Positions 1 to 7,190 of a stretch of 14,325 nucleotides of DNA are shown here, one piece after another; the first letter of the stretch is position 1; each line of letters opens with the position of its first letter. The notes under the pieces are model-generated. The model had not been told where the DNA came from. It did not search any database and was given only the letters and a program-made list of their open reading frames with translations. The stretch comes from Deltaproteobacteria bacterium (GTDB lineage Bacteria; Bdellovibrionota; UBA1018; UBA923). The stretch covers positions 1 through 14,325 of the forward strand of contig JACQAW010000282.1 in assembly GCA_016194725.1 (NCBI GenBank). Direction: 5' to 3'. The position numbers were made by a program, and so were the translations under genes.

Positions 1-237
1 CTTGCCGACCGGACACTTGTTGCAGACCTTGCCGTACCAGAAGCCGTGGCGCGAAACGCACTCCGCTTTGTCGACGTGCCTGTTGATGAGATACACGCGG
101 GTCGATTTGGGATTGAGCGGAGTGAACGCGAGCGAGCCCGCGTGTTTTCTGCCCTTGGGATCGAAGTCGGCACGCGCGACCTGCGTGGTGGCGATCGCGA
201 CCAGAGCCGTGAGCATCAGGTAAAAAAACGTCTTCAT
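1..237 (-). CDS. Small secreted Cys-containing protein, 3' end cut by window edge
   Basis: An open frame of 79 codons starts at ATG 237 and runs off the left edge without a stop. The first 23 residues (MKTFFYLMLTALVAIATTQV then ARA) form a typical Sec signal peptide: basic start, hydrophobic core and an ARA cleavage site before Asp24. The visible mature part is short and basic and ends in a Cys-containing stretch (C60, C72, C75; 'VCNKCPVGK' at the edge) that could form disulfides or bind metal after export. A purine-rich GGGGAGA lies about 12 bases before the ATG and is a passable ribosome-binding site. I recognise no family, and the C-terminal part is missing from view. The neighbouring minus-strand operon ends 158 bases upstream, so this is probably a separate unit. 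Export is well supported; function is unknown. Confidence 0.65.
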   Translation of the reverse strand, partial: MKTFFYLMLTALVAIATTQVARADFDPKGRKHAGSLAFTPLNPKSTRVYLINRHVDKAECVSRHGFWYGKVCNKCPVGK

Positions 238-309
238 AAAAAAGTGTCTCCCCACCCATAGCTTATTCAAGCACGGTGCCATCCAGCAACCGAAGAGTTC
301 CGGCGGCTT

Positions 310-334
310 GCGGCTGCTTGAAATCAAGCACCGC
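310..334. other. Strong hairpin in intergenic gap, no U-tract
   Basis: Arms GCGG (310-313) plus TGCTTGA (315-321) pair with TCAAGCA (324-330) plus CCGC (331-334), giving 11 base pairs with one bulged C (314) and a two-base loop. It sits in the 157-base gap between the end of the LepB-like operon (395) and the start of the small secreted gene (237). No T-run follows on either strand, so it is not a textbook intrinsic terminator. It could be an RNA 3'-end stabiliser, a weak terminator or an operator. I see nothing else convincing in this gap. Confidence 0.45.
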
Positions 335-394
335 TCTTCGCGCGTTCGACAGTGGCTAGCGCTTGGTCATCTCGCCGGTCAGTCAACCCGCCAG

Positions 395-889
395 TCAGCG
401 GCGCTCGAGGCTCTCGTGGTTCTCGGCGCGCGAGATGAGCCACACGCCGTTTTCCTTCTCGAGCGAGAACTTGAGCTCGATGACCTCTTCCCACTTCTCG
501 GCCTCGCTGCGCGCGCGCGCCGTGGCGTACGCCGTGGCGCTGCGACGGTCGGGCGAGATCTCGGTCTTCACGTCGAGAAACGAGACGGTGAGCAGGTGAA
601 ACCGCAGGGCGGCCGCGGCGATGGCCAGCCTCAGGCCTTCGCGGCCCTCGATCTTGCGAGCCGCGCCTTCGAGCGGCTTGAGCTCGATGACCGCGGTGGA
701 CGTGACGTAGCCCTGCGCCTCGTTGGCGCGCGCGGCGACCTCGAGCGGCGAGAGCTCGCGCGCGACCGTCGCGGCCCGCGCGAGCGCGGCCAGCCGGTCG
801 CGGATCTGCCCGTCGTCGTCGGGCATGAGATAACGGTGGGCCACGAAAACCAGCGCGATAAAAACCAGGGTGGCGACGAGCTTTCTCAC
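395..889 (-). CDS. Membrane-anchored NTF2-like hypothetical protein
   Basis: A 164-residue protein starts at GTG 889, which overlaps the TGA of the preceding LepB-like gene in a GTGA arrangement, so translation is coupled. Residues 3-20 (VATLVFIALVFVAHRYLM region) form one hydrophobic segment, either an uncleaved anchor or a signal. The remainder alternates helix-rich sequence (about 27-60) with strand-like stretches: 'STAVIEL' near 64-70, 'HLLTVSFLDVKTEI', and 'EEVIELKFSLEKENGVWLI' near the end. That order resembles small periplasmic NTF2/SnoaL-like folds, and I infer the fold from pattern only. No catalytic motif is visible. As the last gene of the helicase-LepB-like operon it may work with the adjacent membrane protein. 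The family call is tentative; the gene itself is well supported by coupling and uniform high-GC codon use. Confidence 0.75.
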   Translation of the reverse strand: MRKLVATLVFIALVFVAHRYLMPDDDGQIRDRLAALARAATVARELSPLEVAARANEAQGYVTSTAVIELKPLEGAARKIEGREGLRLAIAAAALRFHLLTVSFLDVKTEISPDRRSATAYATARARSEAEKWEEVIELKFSLEKENGVWLISRAENHESLERR

Positions 890-1323
890 CGGAGCGCCTT
901 TCCGAGCACCTTATCGCGGCGGGCCCGTCCCAGGCGATGGTGCTCGAGCGGCTGTCCGCGATCGTCGCCGATCACGTAGTACTCGTCGTCGCCGAGCGTG
1001 AGCTCGTCGATCGTCCAGGTCTCCAGACGCGACTTCACGTAGGGCTCGTCGAGCAGCGCGCCGTTGATGAGCGTGCGCCCCTTGCGGATCTCGAAGCGCT
1101 CGCCGGGCATGCCGACGATGCGCTTGAGAAACACGGCCGAGTGCCCGGCCGCCAGCTCGATGGCGACCACGTCGCCCCTGCGTGGCGACTCGCCGCGGAG
1201 GTAAGCCAGCCGGTTGACGACCGTATAGTCGCCGTCTTCCGTTTTCACGGGCAGGAGCACGAAGGTAAAGAACAGGAACGCCGCGATCGCGAGCGCCCCT
1301 GCACGTACTGCCAACAGCTTCAT
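886..1323 (-). CDS. Signal peptidase I (S26)-like protein lacking the catalytic serine box
   Basis: This 145-residue protein has an N-terminal membrane segment (residues 5-25) followed by clear S26 landmarks: 'VVNRLAY' (35-41), 'PRRGDVVAIEL' (47-57), 'FLKRIVGMPGE' (65-75) with the general-base Lys at K67, 'INGALLDEPYV' (86-95) and 'YVIGDDR' (116-122) in place of the usual GDNR box. In active type I signal peptidases the membrane segment is followed by a G-x-S-M-x-P-T-L-x-x-G-D motif carrying the nucleophile. Here the same place reads 'LPVKTEDGDYTVVNRL', with the GD kept but the Ser-Met-Pro segment deleted. It is also much shorter than E. coli LepB (324 aa). It is therefore probably not a normal leader peptidase: either a pseudoenzyme or a protease with an unusual nucleophile (T28 is the only nearby hydroxyl). 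It starts 7 bases after the helicase stop with no clear SD, and its TGA overlaps the next GTG. Confidence 0.85.
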   Translation of the reverse strand: MKLLAVRAGALAIAAFLFFTFVLLPVKTEDGDYTVVNRLAYLRGESPRRGDVVAIELAAGHSAVFLKRIVGMPGERFEIRKGRTLINGALLDEPYVKSRLETWTIDELTLGDDEYYVIGDDRGQPLEHHRLGRARRDKVLGKALR

Positions 1324-1330
1324 CCCGGGA

Positions 1331-2434
<1,104 letters not shown>

Positions 2435-2443
2435 TAATATCCG

Positions 2444-2479
2444 TCCTCCTAAGGGCGGTTTGCCGTCTTGAGAGGAGGA
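2444..2479 (-). promoter_or_regulatory. Helicase leader hairpin that can mask the Shine-Dalgarno
   Basis: In the helicase mRNA leader, TCCTCCT (2479-2473) is the exact complement of the SD AGGAGGA (2450-2444). The spacer can fold a small internal hairpin, CGG (2465-2463) with CCG (2458-2456). Pairing would hide the ribosome-binding site 9 bases before ATG 2434. This is a plausible RNA switch, either temperature-dependent or opened by the helicase itself. The pairing is seen directly; the regulatory role is inference. A TATGAT hexamer (minus strand, 2541-2536) is placed so that a transcript would include the hairpin, but I see no good -35 box. Confidence 0.5.
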
Positions 2480-2557
2480 GATGAACCCGAGAACTCTAAA
2501 CACGGCCGTATTCGTCAGCTCAAGCCCGTTACGTCATCATAATGGGCGGCTGGCGTA

Positions 2558-2580
2558 CCCTAGGTGTATCACATCCAGGG
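2558..2580. other. 23-nt near-perfect palindrome after the methyltransferase-like gene
   Basis: CCCT (2558-2561) pairs with AGGG (2577-2580), and the stem continues through to a TGTATCACA core with one wobble and one mismatch, giving about 10 paired positions around a 3-base loop. It begins 2 bases past the stop codon of the minus-strand gene at 2583. No T-run follows in either direction, so a classical terminator is unlikely. A regulator operator for the helicase operon or an RNA 3'-end structure fits as well. Confidence 0.45.
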
Positions 2581-2582
2581 AT

Positions 2583-3398
2583 TTATTGCTCTTTAAAGAT
2601 TCTGGCGGGCGGTTTCGAGGCATAGCCGCCGATCAGCTTCAGCTGTGGCACCTGGGCGTCGGGGCTGGTTTTGGTGATGCGATAGCCCCGCAGATCGGTC
2701 TCAACTCTAAGACCTTGCAGGGTTTGCAGCCATTCGTAGAGATAGAGGACGGTGCCGTCCTTTCGCCAGATCTTCGTCCTGAGCGACTCGGTATAAAAGT
2801 AGATCGCGCCGCCGTCGTTCAGGATGCGAAGGTACTTGTTGAGCACCTCATCGAGTCGATCGGTGTATGAAAGCGCGCCGTAAACGTCGGTGATGAGATC
2901 GGCCTTGCCGAGCTCGGCGTCGGGAATGTCCTCGACGAACCGGCCGATGAGCTTTTGGTGGCGCTTCGGCGTGGGAAGCGTGCTGTCGTAGAGCGCCGCC
3001 TTGTCGCGAAAAACCGGCTGCTCGTAGGCAACGGCCAGCGTCTTGGCCTTGCCGAGAACGACATTCTTGGCCAGGTTCGACTTGTCGGCGAGATACTCGC
3101 GCTGCGCGCGCCCGTGGCCCGCGCCCATGTCGATCCAGCGCGCGAAGCGGCCAAGGCCGTACAGATGTTTGAGGAACCAGTCGCCGAGCAGGCCTCGATA
3201 ATCTTCGAGGCCTCTGAAGTTTTCGTATCGGCCCTCTTTTAGGACCTCGTGCATTTCGTCGACCAGGTAGCGGGCGCAGTGGGCGGCGGCTGGGTCTGGT
3301 GGGGGTAGGGCTTTGCTGCCGGCATAGGCCAACGGCATATTTAATGTCACGCCGACGGCAGCGACAAAGAGGAAGCGTTGCAAAAAACGTGAGGTCAT
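2583..3398 (-). CDS. Exported class I SAM-methyltransferase-like protein
   Basis: A 271-residue protein with an N-terminal signal peptide: basic 'TSRFLQR', hydrophobic 'FLFVAAVGVTLNM', then PLAYA before Gly27. After it comes a Rossmann methyltransferase core: motif I 'WIDMGAGHGR' (88-97), a probable motif IV 'KADLITDVYGALSYTD' (165-180) and post-motif 'YLRILNDGGAIYFYTES' (189-205), as in class I SAM-dependent enzymes. A methyltransferase outside the cytoplasm is odd because SAM is cytoplasmic; the segment may instead act as an inner-membrane anchor, or the domain may bind another ligand. I chose ATG 3398 because AGG sits 7 bases upstream and it starts exactly at the signal peptide. ATG at 3410 or 3455 is possible but would bury the signal under an acidic extension. 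The gene stands alone and diverges from the plus-strand kinase operon. Substrate is unknown. Confidence 0.85.
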   Translation of the reverse strand: MTSRFLQRFLFVAAVGVTLNMPLAYAGSKALPPPDPAAAHCARYLVDEMHEVLKEGRYENFRGLEDYRGLLGDWFLKHLYGLGRFARWIDMGAGHGRAQREYLADKSNLAKNVVLGKAKTLAVAYEQPVFRDKAALYDSTLPTPKRHQKLIGRFVEDIPDAELGKADLITDVYGALSYTDRLDEVLNKYLRILNDGGAIYFYTESLRTKIWRKDGTVLYLYEWLQTLQGLRVETDLRGYRITKTSPDAQVPQLKLIGGYASKPPARIFKEQ

Positions 3399-3567
3399 TG
3401 AACCTGACATATCAATATCTGATCGACACTCGAGCGCCTCTTCTTCGCGAGTCATTCACCATTAGATTCAGAGTAGGCAATATCTACCGCCAACCCTCCT
3501 AGACCCACGCCAGAATCAAGAACCAATGCTGGCATTGCCTTAAACTGGAGGTACTCAGGAAGCGGGC

Positions 3568-5370
3568 ATGAAAAAGCTTAATCTAGATTCTCGGACGTTA
3601 TACCGAGCACTTTTTTTCGTGGCTCTTTGTTTATTTATACAACAAGCCCCTATTGGGTTCGCCGAACTCGTAAAGCAAAACATTTCACCTCAGAGAACAA
3701 CGCCAAATACTATCGAAGTCGCCCTAACTTCGCTTCCTCCGGGGATGTATTATGTCTCGCTTGGAGTCGCCTGGACAAACTGGGAGATCCTCCTTGGCGA
3801 AAATCGCATTGGAGCAAGCAATAGCCCCACACCCAAGCTTAACGGCGCGTTGGATTTTGGTGCCGGCTTCTCGATATCGGAACCCGCTGAAAAACGTTCT
3901 CTGATAATTCGAACCAGTTCACCGGAAGCATGGCGAGGTCTTTTTAAAAATAGAATCATAGTAACCACCTACAGACTCGGACGCCTCATTCAGGCTTGGC
4001 GGTTATTTAATCTTGCGATTCTCGGCCCGCTAGCAAGCGCGATTCTAATTCTCCTTGTGATTAGCAATCTCAGACTTTCGTTTGGGGAACGGCGCCATCT
4101 TCTTGGCCTGCTCGCGATTGGTTTCGCAGGACTTCTTCAAGGTATCTCTCTGGGAGGATATGTCGAATCAGTCGTCGATTTGTCTGCCGCCACTGCTTTT
4201 CAGCTGATTGCTCGATGTCTGTTCTCCGCGGCTTTCGTTTTTCTATTCGGAACATATTCAACGCAAAGCCGTCTTTTGCTGAGTGCGCACCTCTTATTCA
4301 CTCTACTCAGCGTTATCGGACTAAGCACACATCCAGAACACTTCGTGTTGATATATAAACTCTGCCTTGGTCTTTCTTTTCTTGGGTGTGTGATCAGTGT
4401 AGTTAGATGTATCACTCAACTCGATATCGAGAAAAACCCAGACAAACATATCCTGGTTGAGTTCGGAATCGCACAAAGCCTCATACTTGGAGTTGCCAGC
4501 ACTCTATATATAGTTAATGGCCCCTCTTCTTTTACAATCATCACCCCCGCCACTATAAGCGTCCTATGTATAGTGGGAATGCGTCTCGCTTATAATGAAA
4601 TTGTTTCTGACAAAGTCGCATCGCATCTTTTGCGATATAAGCTAGAAAGTGCAAAACGCTTTAACACAATGGCAGCAGAGGTCGCGCACGACATAAGGTC
4701 TCCTGTCAGCGCGCTCGCCACTATTGCGAAGGGATTAGAAAAAAAAGGGCACGAGGAGTACCCCATTCTCATCGAAGCCGTCGCCCGTATCGAATCCATA
4801 GCAAATGGACTGCTCAACGAATATCGCACCCGCAAAGATGTCATAAGGCAAGACACCGCCGCCACCCACACCGAGTGTATCCGCTATGTTTCTTACAAGG
4901 AGTTTATTGAGCTCGTTCGCGTCGAAATTCGAGCGAAGCAACTTGAACAAACTCCTGGAAAGTCCGTACAAATCGAGCTTTTCACGTCACCCGTTGAAGA
5001 CACTTCGTCACTGATGATGCTGGAGCCCGCCAGACTCTCTCGCTGTCTCTCCAACTTATTAAACAATGCGATAGAGGCAAGCGCTCACGAGAGCATGATC
5101 GATGTTATTGTTGCTCATGCAGGAAATCGTTTATTGCTCTCGATAAAAGACAATGGAGCAGGGATTCCTGAAGACGTGATGAAAAGAGTCGGCGAGCCTG
5201 GGTTCACATATAATAAAAAGGATGGGACTGGTTTAGGACTAGCCAGCGCAAAGGCCAGCGTTAACAAATGGGTCGGCGAGCTTGTACTCGAATCAACACC
5301 GAACCAAGGAACGACCGTAACCTTGGCTTTTGTCATTAAAGGAGACCGTTCAGATGCCTATGGTCGATGA
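3568..5370 (+). CDS. 7TM-receptor sensor histidine kinase
   Basis: A 600-residue inner-membrane kinase. A signal peptide (1-33) is followed by an extracytoplasmic domain (about 34-145), then roughly seven hydrophobic segments (147-341) in the manner of 7TMR-DISM receptors. The dimerisation/phosphoacceptor helix has H-box 'EVAHDIRSPVSAL' with His374. The ATPase domain has an N box 'CLSNLLNNAIEAS' (493-505), G1 'DNGAGIP' (528-534) and G2 'GTGLGLA' (553-559). All catalytic parts look intact, so it should autophosphorylate. No response regulator is adjacent, which makes it an orphan kinase in this view. ATG 3568 has AGGAAG 5 bases upstream. The 3' end carries AAAGGAG, which serves as SD for the small frame starting at 5354. 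It opens the AT-rich plus-strand cluster and is divergent from the methyltransferase-like gene across 169 bases, where I find no clear promoter. The ligand is unknown. Confidence 0.95.
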   Translation: MKKLNLDSRTLYRALFFVALCLFIQQAPIGFAELVKQNISPQRTTPNTIEVALTSLPPGMYYVSLGVAWTNWEILLGENRIGASNSPTPKLNGALDFGAGFSISEPAEKRSLIIRTSSPEAWRGLFKNRIIVTTYRLGRLIQAWRLFNLAILGPLASAILILLVISNLRLSFGERRHLLGLLAIGFAGLLQGISLGGYVESVVDLSAATAFQLIARCLFSAAFVFLFGTYSTQSRLLLSAHLLFTLLSVIGLSTHPEHFVLIYKLCLGLSFLGCVISVVRCITQLDIEKNPDKHILVEFGIAQSLILGVASTLYIVNGPSSFTIITPATISVLCIVGMRLAYNEIVSDKVASHLLRYKLESAKRFNTMAAEVAHDIRSPVSALATIAKGLEKKGHEEYPILIEAVARIESIANGLLNEYRTRKDVIRQDTAATHTECIRYVSYKEFIELVRVEIRAKQLEQTPGKSVQIELFTSPVEDTSSLMMLEPARLSRCLSNLLNNAIEASAHESMIDVIVAHAGNRLLLSIKDNGAGIPEDVMKRVGEPGFTYNKKDGTGLGLASAKASVNKWVGELVLESTPNQGTTVTLAFVIKGDRSDAYGR

Positions 5371-5596
5371 AGTAGTGGGCACAGTTGGCCGAGCCGGAAT
5401 CCGGCAGGGAAGCGCTTTGCTTCCGGCCAAAGCGGACCGCAACCGGGGCCGCTGGTCGGCGCCCTCCCTTCCTAATCAGTATTATTACGTCGTTTATTTC
5501 GCCGCTAGCACCGAAATAAACGACGAATACGCCTTCGAGCGGGAAGAAAATGCCGGTCAAACAAATCCCCCCCCGACGAACCAGCGCCCTCATTAA
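5354..5596 (+). CDS. Possible 80-residue peptide between kinase and ligase
   Basis: An 80-codon frame begins at ATG 5354, overlapping the last 17 bases of the kinase gene, with a strong SD (AAAGGAG, 5338-5344) 9 bases upstream. The product starts 'MPMVDEVVGTVGRAG', has a basic middle, an aromatic run 'YYYVVYF' (43-49), an acidic Thr/Glu/Asp-rich stretch 'STEINDEYAFEREE' and a Pro-rich tail. No signal peptide or known domain is visible. It could be a substrate or precursor peptide for the amide-bond ligase encoded 33 bases downstream. Alternatively it is the remnant of a gene whose body was replaced by palindromic sequence: the region folds extensively, and the opposite strand is also open and encodes a near mirror of 'VVYF.AS.EIND'. 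The start signal is good; the coding nature of the rest is uncertain. Confidence 0.45.
   Translation: MPMVDEVVGTVGRAGIRQGSALLPAKADRNRGRWSAPSLPNQYYYVVYFAASTEINDEYAFEREENAGQTNPPPTNQRPH
5385..5453 (+). other. Strongly structured segment: three-way junction plus hairpin
   Basis: TTGGCCG (5385-5391) pairs with CGGCCAA (5424-5430). Inside are two hairpins, GCCGG/CCGGC (5393-5397 with 5401-5405) and GAAGC/GCTTC (5409-5413 with 5419-5423). Directly abutting is a further stem, AGCGG-CC (5431-5438, bulged A5436) with GG-CCGCT (5447-5453). Nearly every base is paired, and the segment is far more GC-rich than the genes on either side. It may be a structured RNA element in the operon transcript or part of an inserted palindromic repeat. 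It overlaps the possible 80-codon frame. Confidence 0.45.
5483..5529. repeat. Long inverted repeat, 14 bp perfect arms
   Basis: CGTCGTTTATTTCG (5488-5501) is the exact reverse complement of CGAAATAAACGACG (5512-5525), around a 10-base loop that contains GCTAGC. Four more pairs (TATT 5483-5486 with AATA 5526-5529) extend the stem past one bulged A. No T-run follows on either strand, so a standard terminator is unlikely. It could be an operon-internal RNA stem, a REP/MITE-type element or a protein-binding palindrome. No second copy is present in this window. Confidence 0.7.
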
Positions 5597-5628
5597 GACG
5601 AATTACTTCAAACCCGATAACTGTATGA

Positions 5629-6918
5629 ATGGATACACCATTTCCGGAACGCAACAAACGGATAGTAGAGTTCGTCCGAAGAACGGTTGCTCTTCGGCAG
5701 ACACCAAACCTTCTTCGTGGCCCAACTATTGGCGTAGAGCAAGAGCTCTTTCTCGCCGGTGTCAACGGAGCGTTTGCCGAGCTGCGACAGTCACAGGAGT
5801 TTTTTAAAACACTCGCAACGTTTCCAGGTTGGAATATTTTCTCAAAGAGAGCTTCTGAGAAATTTGGAACACTCCTTACTCGTGTTTCATACGAAAACAA
5901 AAATGGTACGTTCTCGGCCGTAAAATATGAGTTTCCACCTAAACTCATAGAATTTGCATTGGGGCATTATGCCGATCTGAACGATCTTGCAGCCGACCTC
6001 GAGCAAGTGTGGACTTCGATAGAAAAAGCTGCGCAAAGAACAGGCCTTGAGCTGAGATGTCTTTCTTCCGTCCCGGCAGAGCCTGTATCTATTGATGTTC
6101 AAACCGCGATCGACCCCCAATTGCCTGCCCTGCACGAGTCGCGGCGCAAACACTACTCCGACCGCGGAGAACTCGTTAATGAGGAGCTAGCTAGCTTTCC
6201 GTCGTACGTCGCCGCGACCCAAGTCCATGCCGGTGGATTCGCGTGGTGGGAAAACAGCGCATTTATCAACAAGCTCTATTCCATAGAACCATACCTAATT
6301 AGACAAAGCCATTCCCTGAACTCGAAATCCGACAGCGACATTCTTCGGTCTCTCAACGATCGGTGGACGCCATATCTAACTGTATTTCGAGGGATGCGCC
6401 TCTTAGGCTTCCCCGACCTCCAAGAATGGACTCTAAGCGCCTGGATAAATGCATTAACCGAAACAAAACTAGTCGGATCAGAGCATGACTCGCTCGGTGG
6501 AAAAAAAATCGACGAACTCGAAAGCGTTCCGACAGACGACACATTTGTCGATGTTTTCAAGCGACTTCGCGATCTTCAGATAATCAAACCCAAACTTACC
6601 GGAACACTTGAGTTCCGCGCAGACCCAGCCGTTCGGAATCCTGACGACATCATGGCAATAGCCGCAATGCGCCTAGGACAATGTCTTCTTGCCCAGTCGA
6701 TGCCAAAGCCATTCGACTCCTTCAGAGCTTCACGAAAACTTTGGTACAGCCAAATTTCGGGCGAATCAGCAACAGCACAGAAAAGTAGCGATGTGCTCAG
6801 TCAGATAAATAGTCTCCTAAAGGGCCGAAAACTAGGTGAAGAACGCTTCCTTAGTCCTCTAATTCGAAAAGACGTGCCGAACCTCTCCAACAAAAAACTT
6901 TGCAGAGGTGGCGCTTGA
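5629..6918 (+). CDS. GCS2-like (glutamate-cysteine ligase superfamily) carboxylate-amine ligase
   Basis: A 429-residue protein with the landmarks of the glutamate-cysteine ligase / GCS2 fold: 'GPTIGVEQELFLAG' (31-44; an early acidic G-x-E-x-E box), 'VKYEFPPKLIEFA' (98-110), 'ATQVHAGGFAW' (196-206; the His-containing strand) and 'TGTLEFRADPA' (324-334; compare G-T-x-E-F-R). The family forms amide bonds between a carboxylate, usually Glu gamma, and an amine using ATP. The substrate cannot be read from sequence, and divergence from true GshA or YbdK is large, so glutathione synthesis should not be assumed. Start ATG 5629 directly follows an in-frame TGA, so no longer protein is possible; its SD is poor, suggesting coupling to upstream translation. 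The stop overlaps the TTG of the next frame. Location between a sensor kinase and a PilZ protein suggests a regulated peptide- or protein-modifying role. Confidence 0.75.
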   Translation: MDTPFPERNKRIVEFVRRTVALRQTPNLLRGPTIGVEQELFLAGVNGAFAELRQSQEFFKTLATFPGWNIFSKRASEKFGTLLTRVSYENKNGTFSAVKYEFPPKLIEFALGHYADLNDLAADLEQVWTSIEKAAQRTGLELRCLSSVPAEPVSIDVQTAIDPQLPALHESRRKHYSDRGELVNEELASFPSYVAATQVHAGGFAWWENSAFINKLYSIEPYLIRQSHSLNSKSDSDILRSLNDRWTPYLTVFRGMRLLGFPDLQEWTLSAWINALTETKLVGSEHDSLGGKKIDELESVPTDDTFVDVFKRLRDLQIIKPKLTGTLEFRADPAVRNPDDIMAIAAMRLGQCLLAQSMPKPFDSFRASRKLWYSQISGESATAQKSSDVLSQINSLLKGRKLGEERFLSPLIRKDVPNLSNKKLCRGGA

Positions 6919-7190
6919 ATAGGCGGCTGCCAGAAAGCATCGAACAACCGGCGTTACTTTTGGGAATTTTGCGCGAAGTTTTATTTACCAGCGTCGACGT
7001 AATTGCCATCTACCAAGAGGTGTCTTTTCGTCTGAAGCTGATTGATCTCCGTGAAACGAATCCGCGAGACACTGCATCCAAACGAAAGCTGGTCCTTAAG
7101 CCAATAGACGTCGCCAAGTCGCATCTGAGTTTACTGCAAACCATGGGCACCAATTCAGTGTGGAGTTCGAGCAGCTCGAGGGTGAACTAA
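6915..7190 (+). CDS. Probable N-terminal part of the tandem-PilZ protein, separated by frameshift
   Basis: The frame is open from TTG 6900, but TTG 6915 is preferred: it overlaps the ligase stop as TTGA and has AGAGG upstream. The 91 residues include 'ILREVLFTSVDVIAIYQEVS' and end in a low-complexity 'SSSSSRVN' that looks out of frame. The strand-rich pattern resembles the N-terminal domain that precedes PilZ in YcgR-type proteins. Adding one T to the TT at 7154-7155 would continue as 'MGTNFSVEFEQLEGELIITS', joining smoothly to the next protein, so I read this as the first part of one gene of about 650 codons. A separate small coupled protein remains possible. Confidence 0.55.
   Translation: MNRRLPESIEQPALLLGILREVLFTSVDVIAIYQEVSFRLKLIDLRETNPRDTASKRKLVLKPIDVAKSHLSLLQTMGTNSVWSSSSSRVN

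Noticed and set aside
308..979. 223-codon plus-strand frame
   Set aside because: Arg/Ala-rich shadow of two coupled minus-strand genes.
2435..2503. Helicase start at 2503 giving 23 extra residues
   Set aside because: The extension is unlike helicase N-termini and lies over the leader hairpin; ATG 2434 has a strong SD at the right distance.
5483..5529. Integron attC site or retron RNA
   Set aside because: The arms lack the GTTRRRY/RYYYAAC ends of attC, and no integrase or reverse transcriptase is encoded in the window.
5483..5529. Intrinsic terminator after the kinase
   Set aside because: No T-run follows the stem on either strand, and the operon continues.
5336..5593. Minus-strand 85-codon frame between kinase and ligase
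   Set aside because: It mirrors the plus frame because of the palindrome ('VVYFGASGEIND' against 'VVYFAASTEIND') and lacks a credible start signal.
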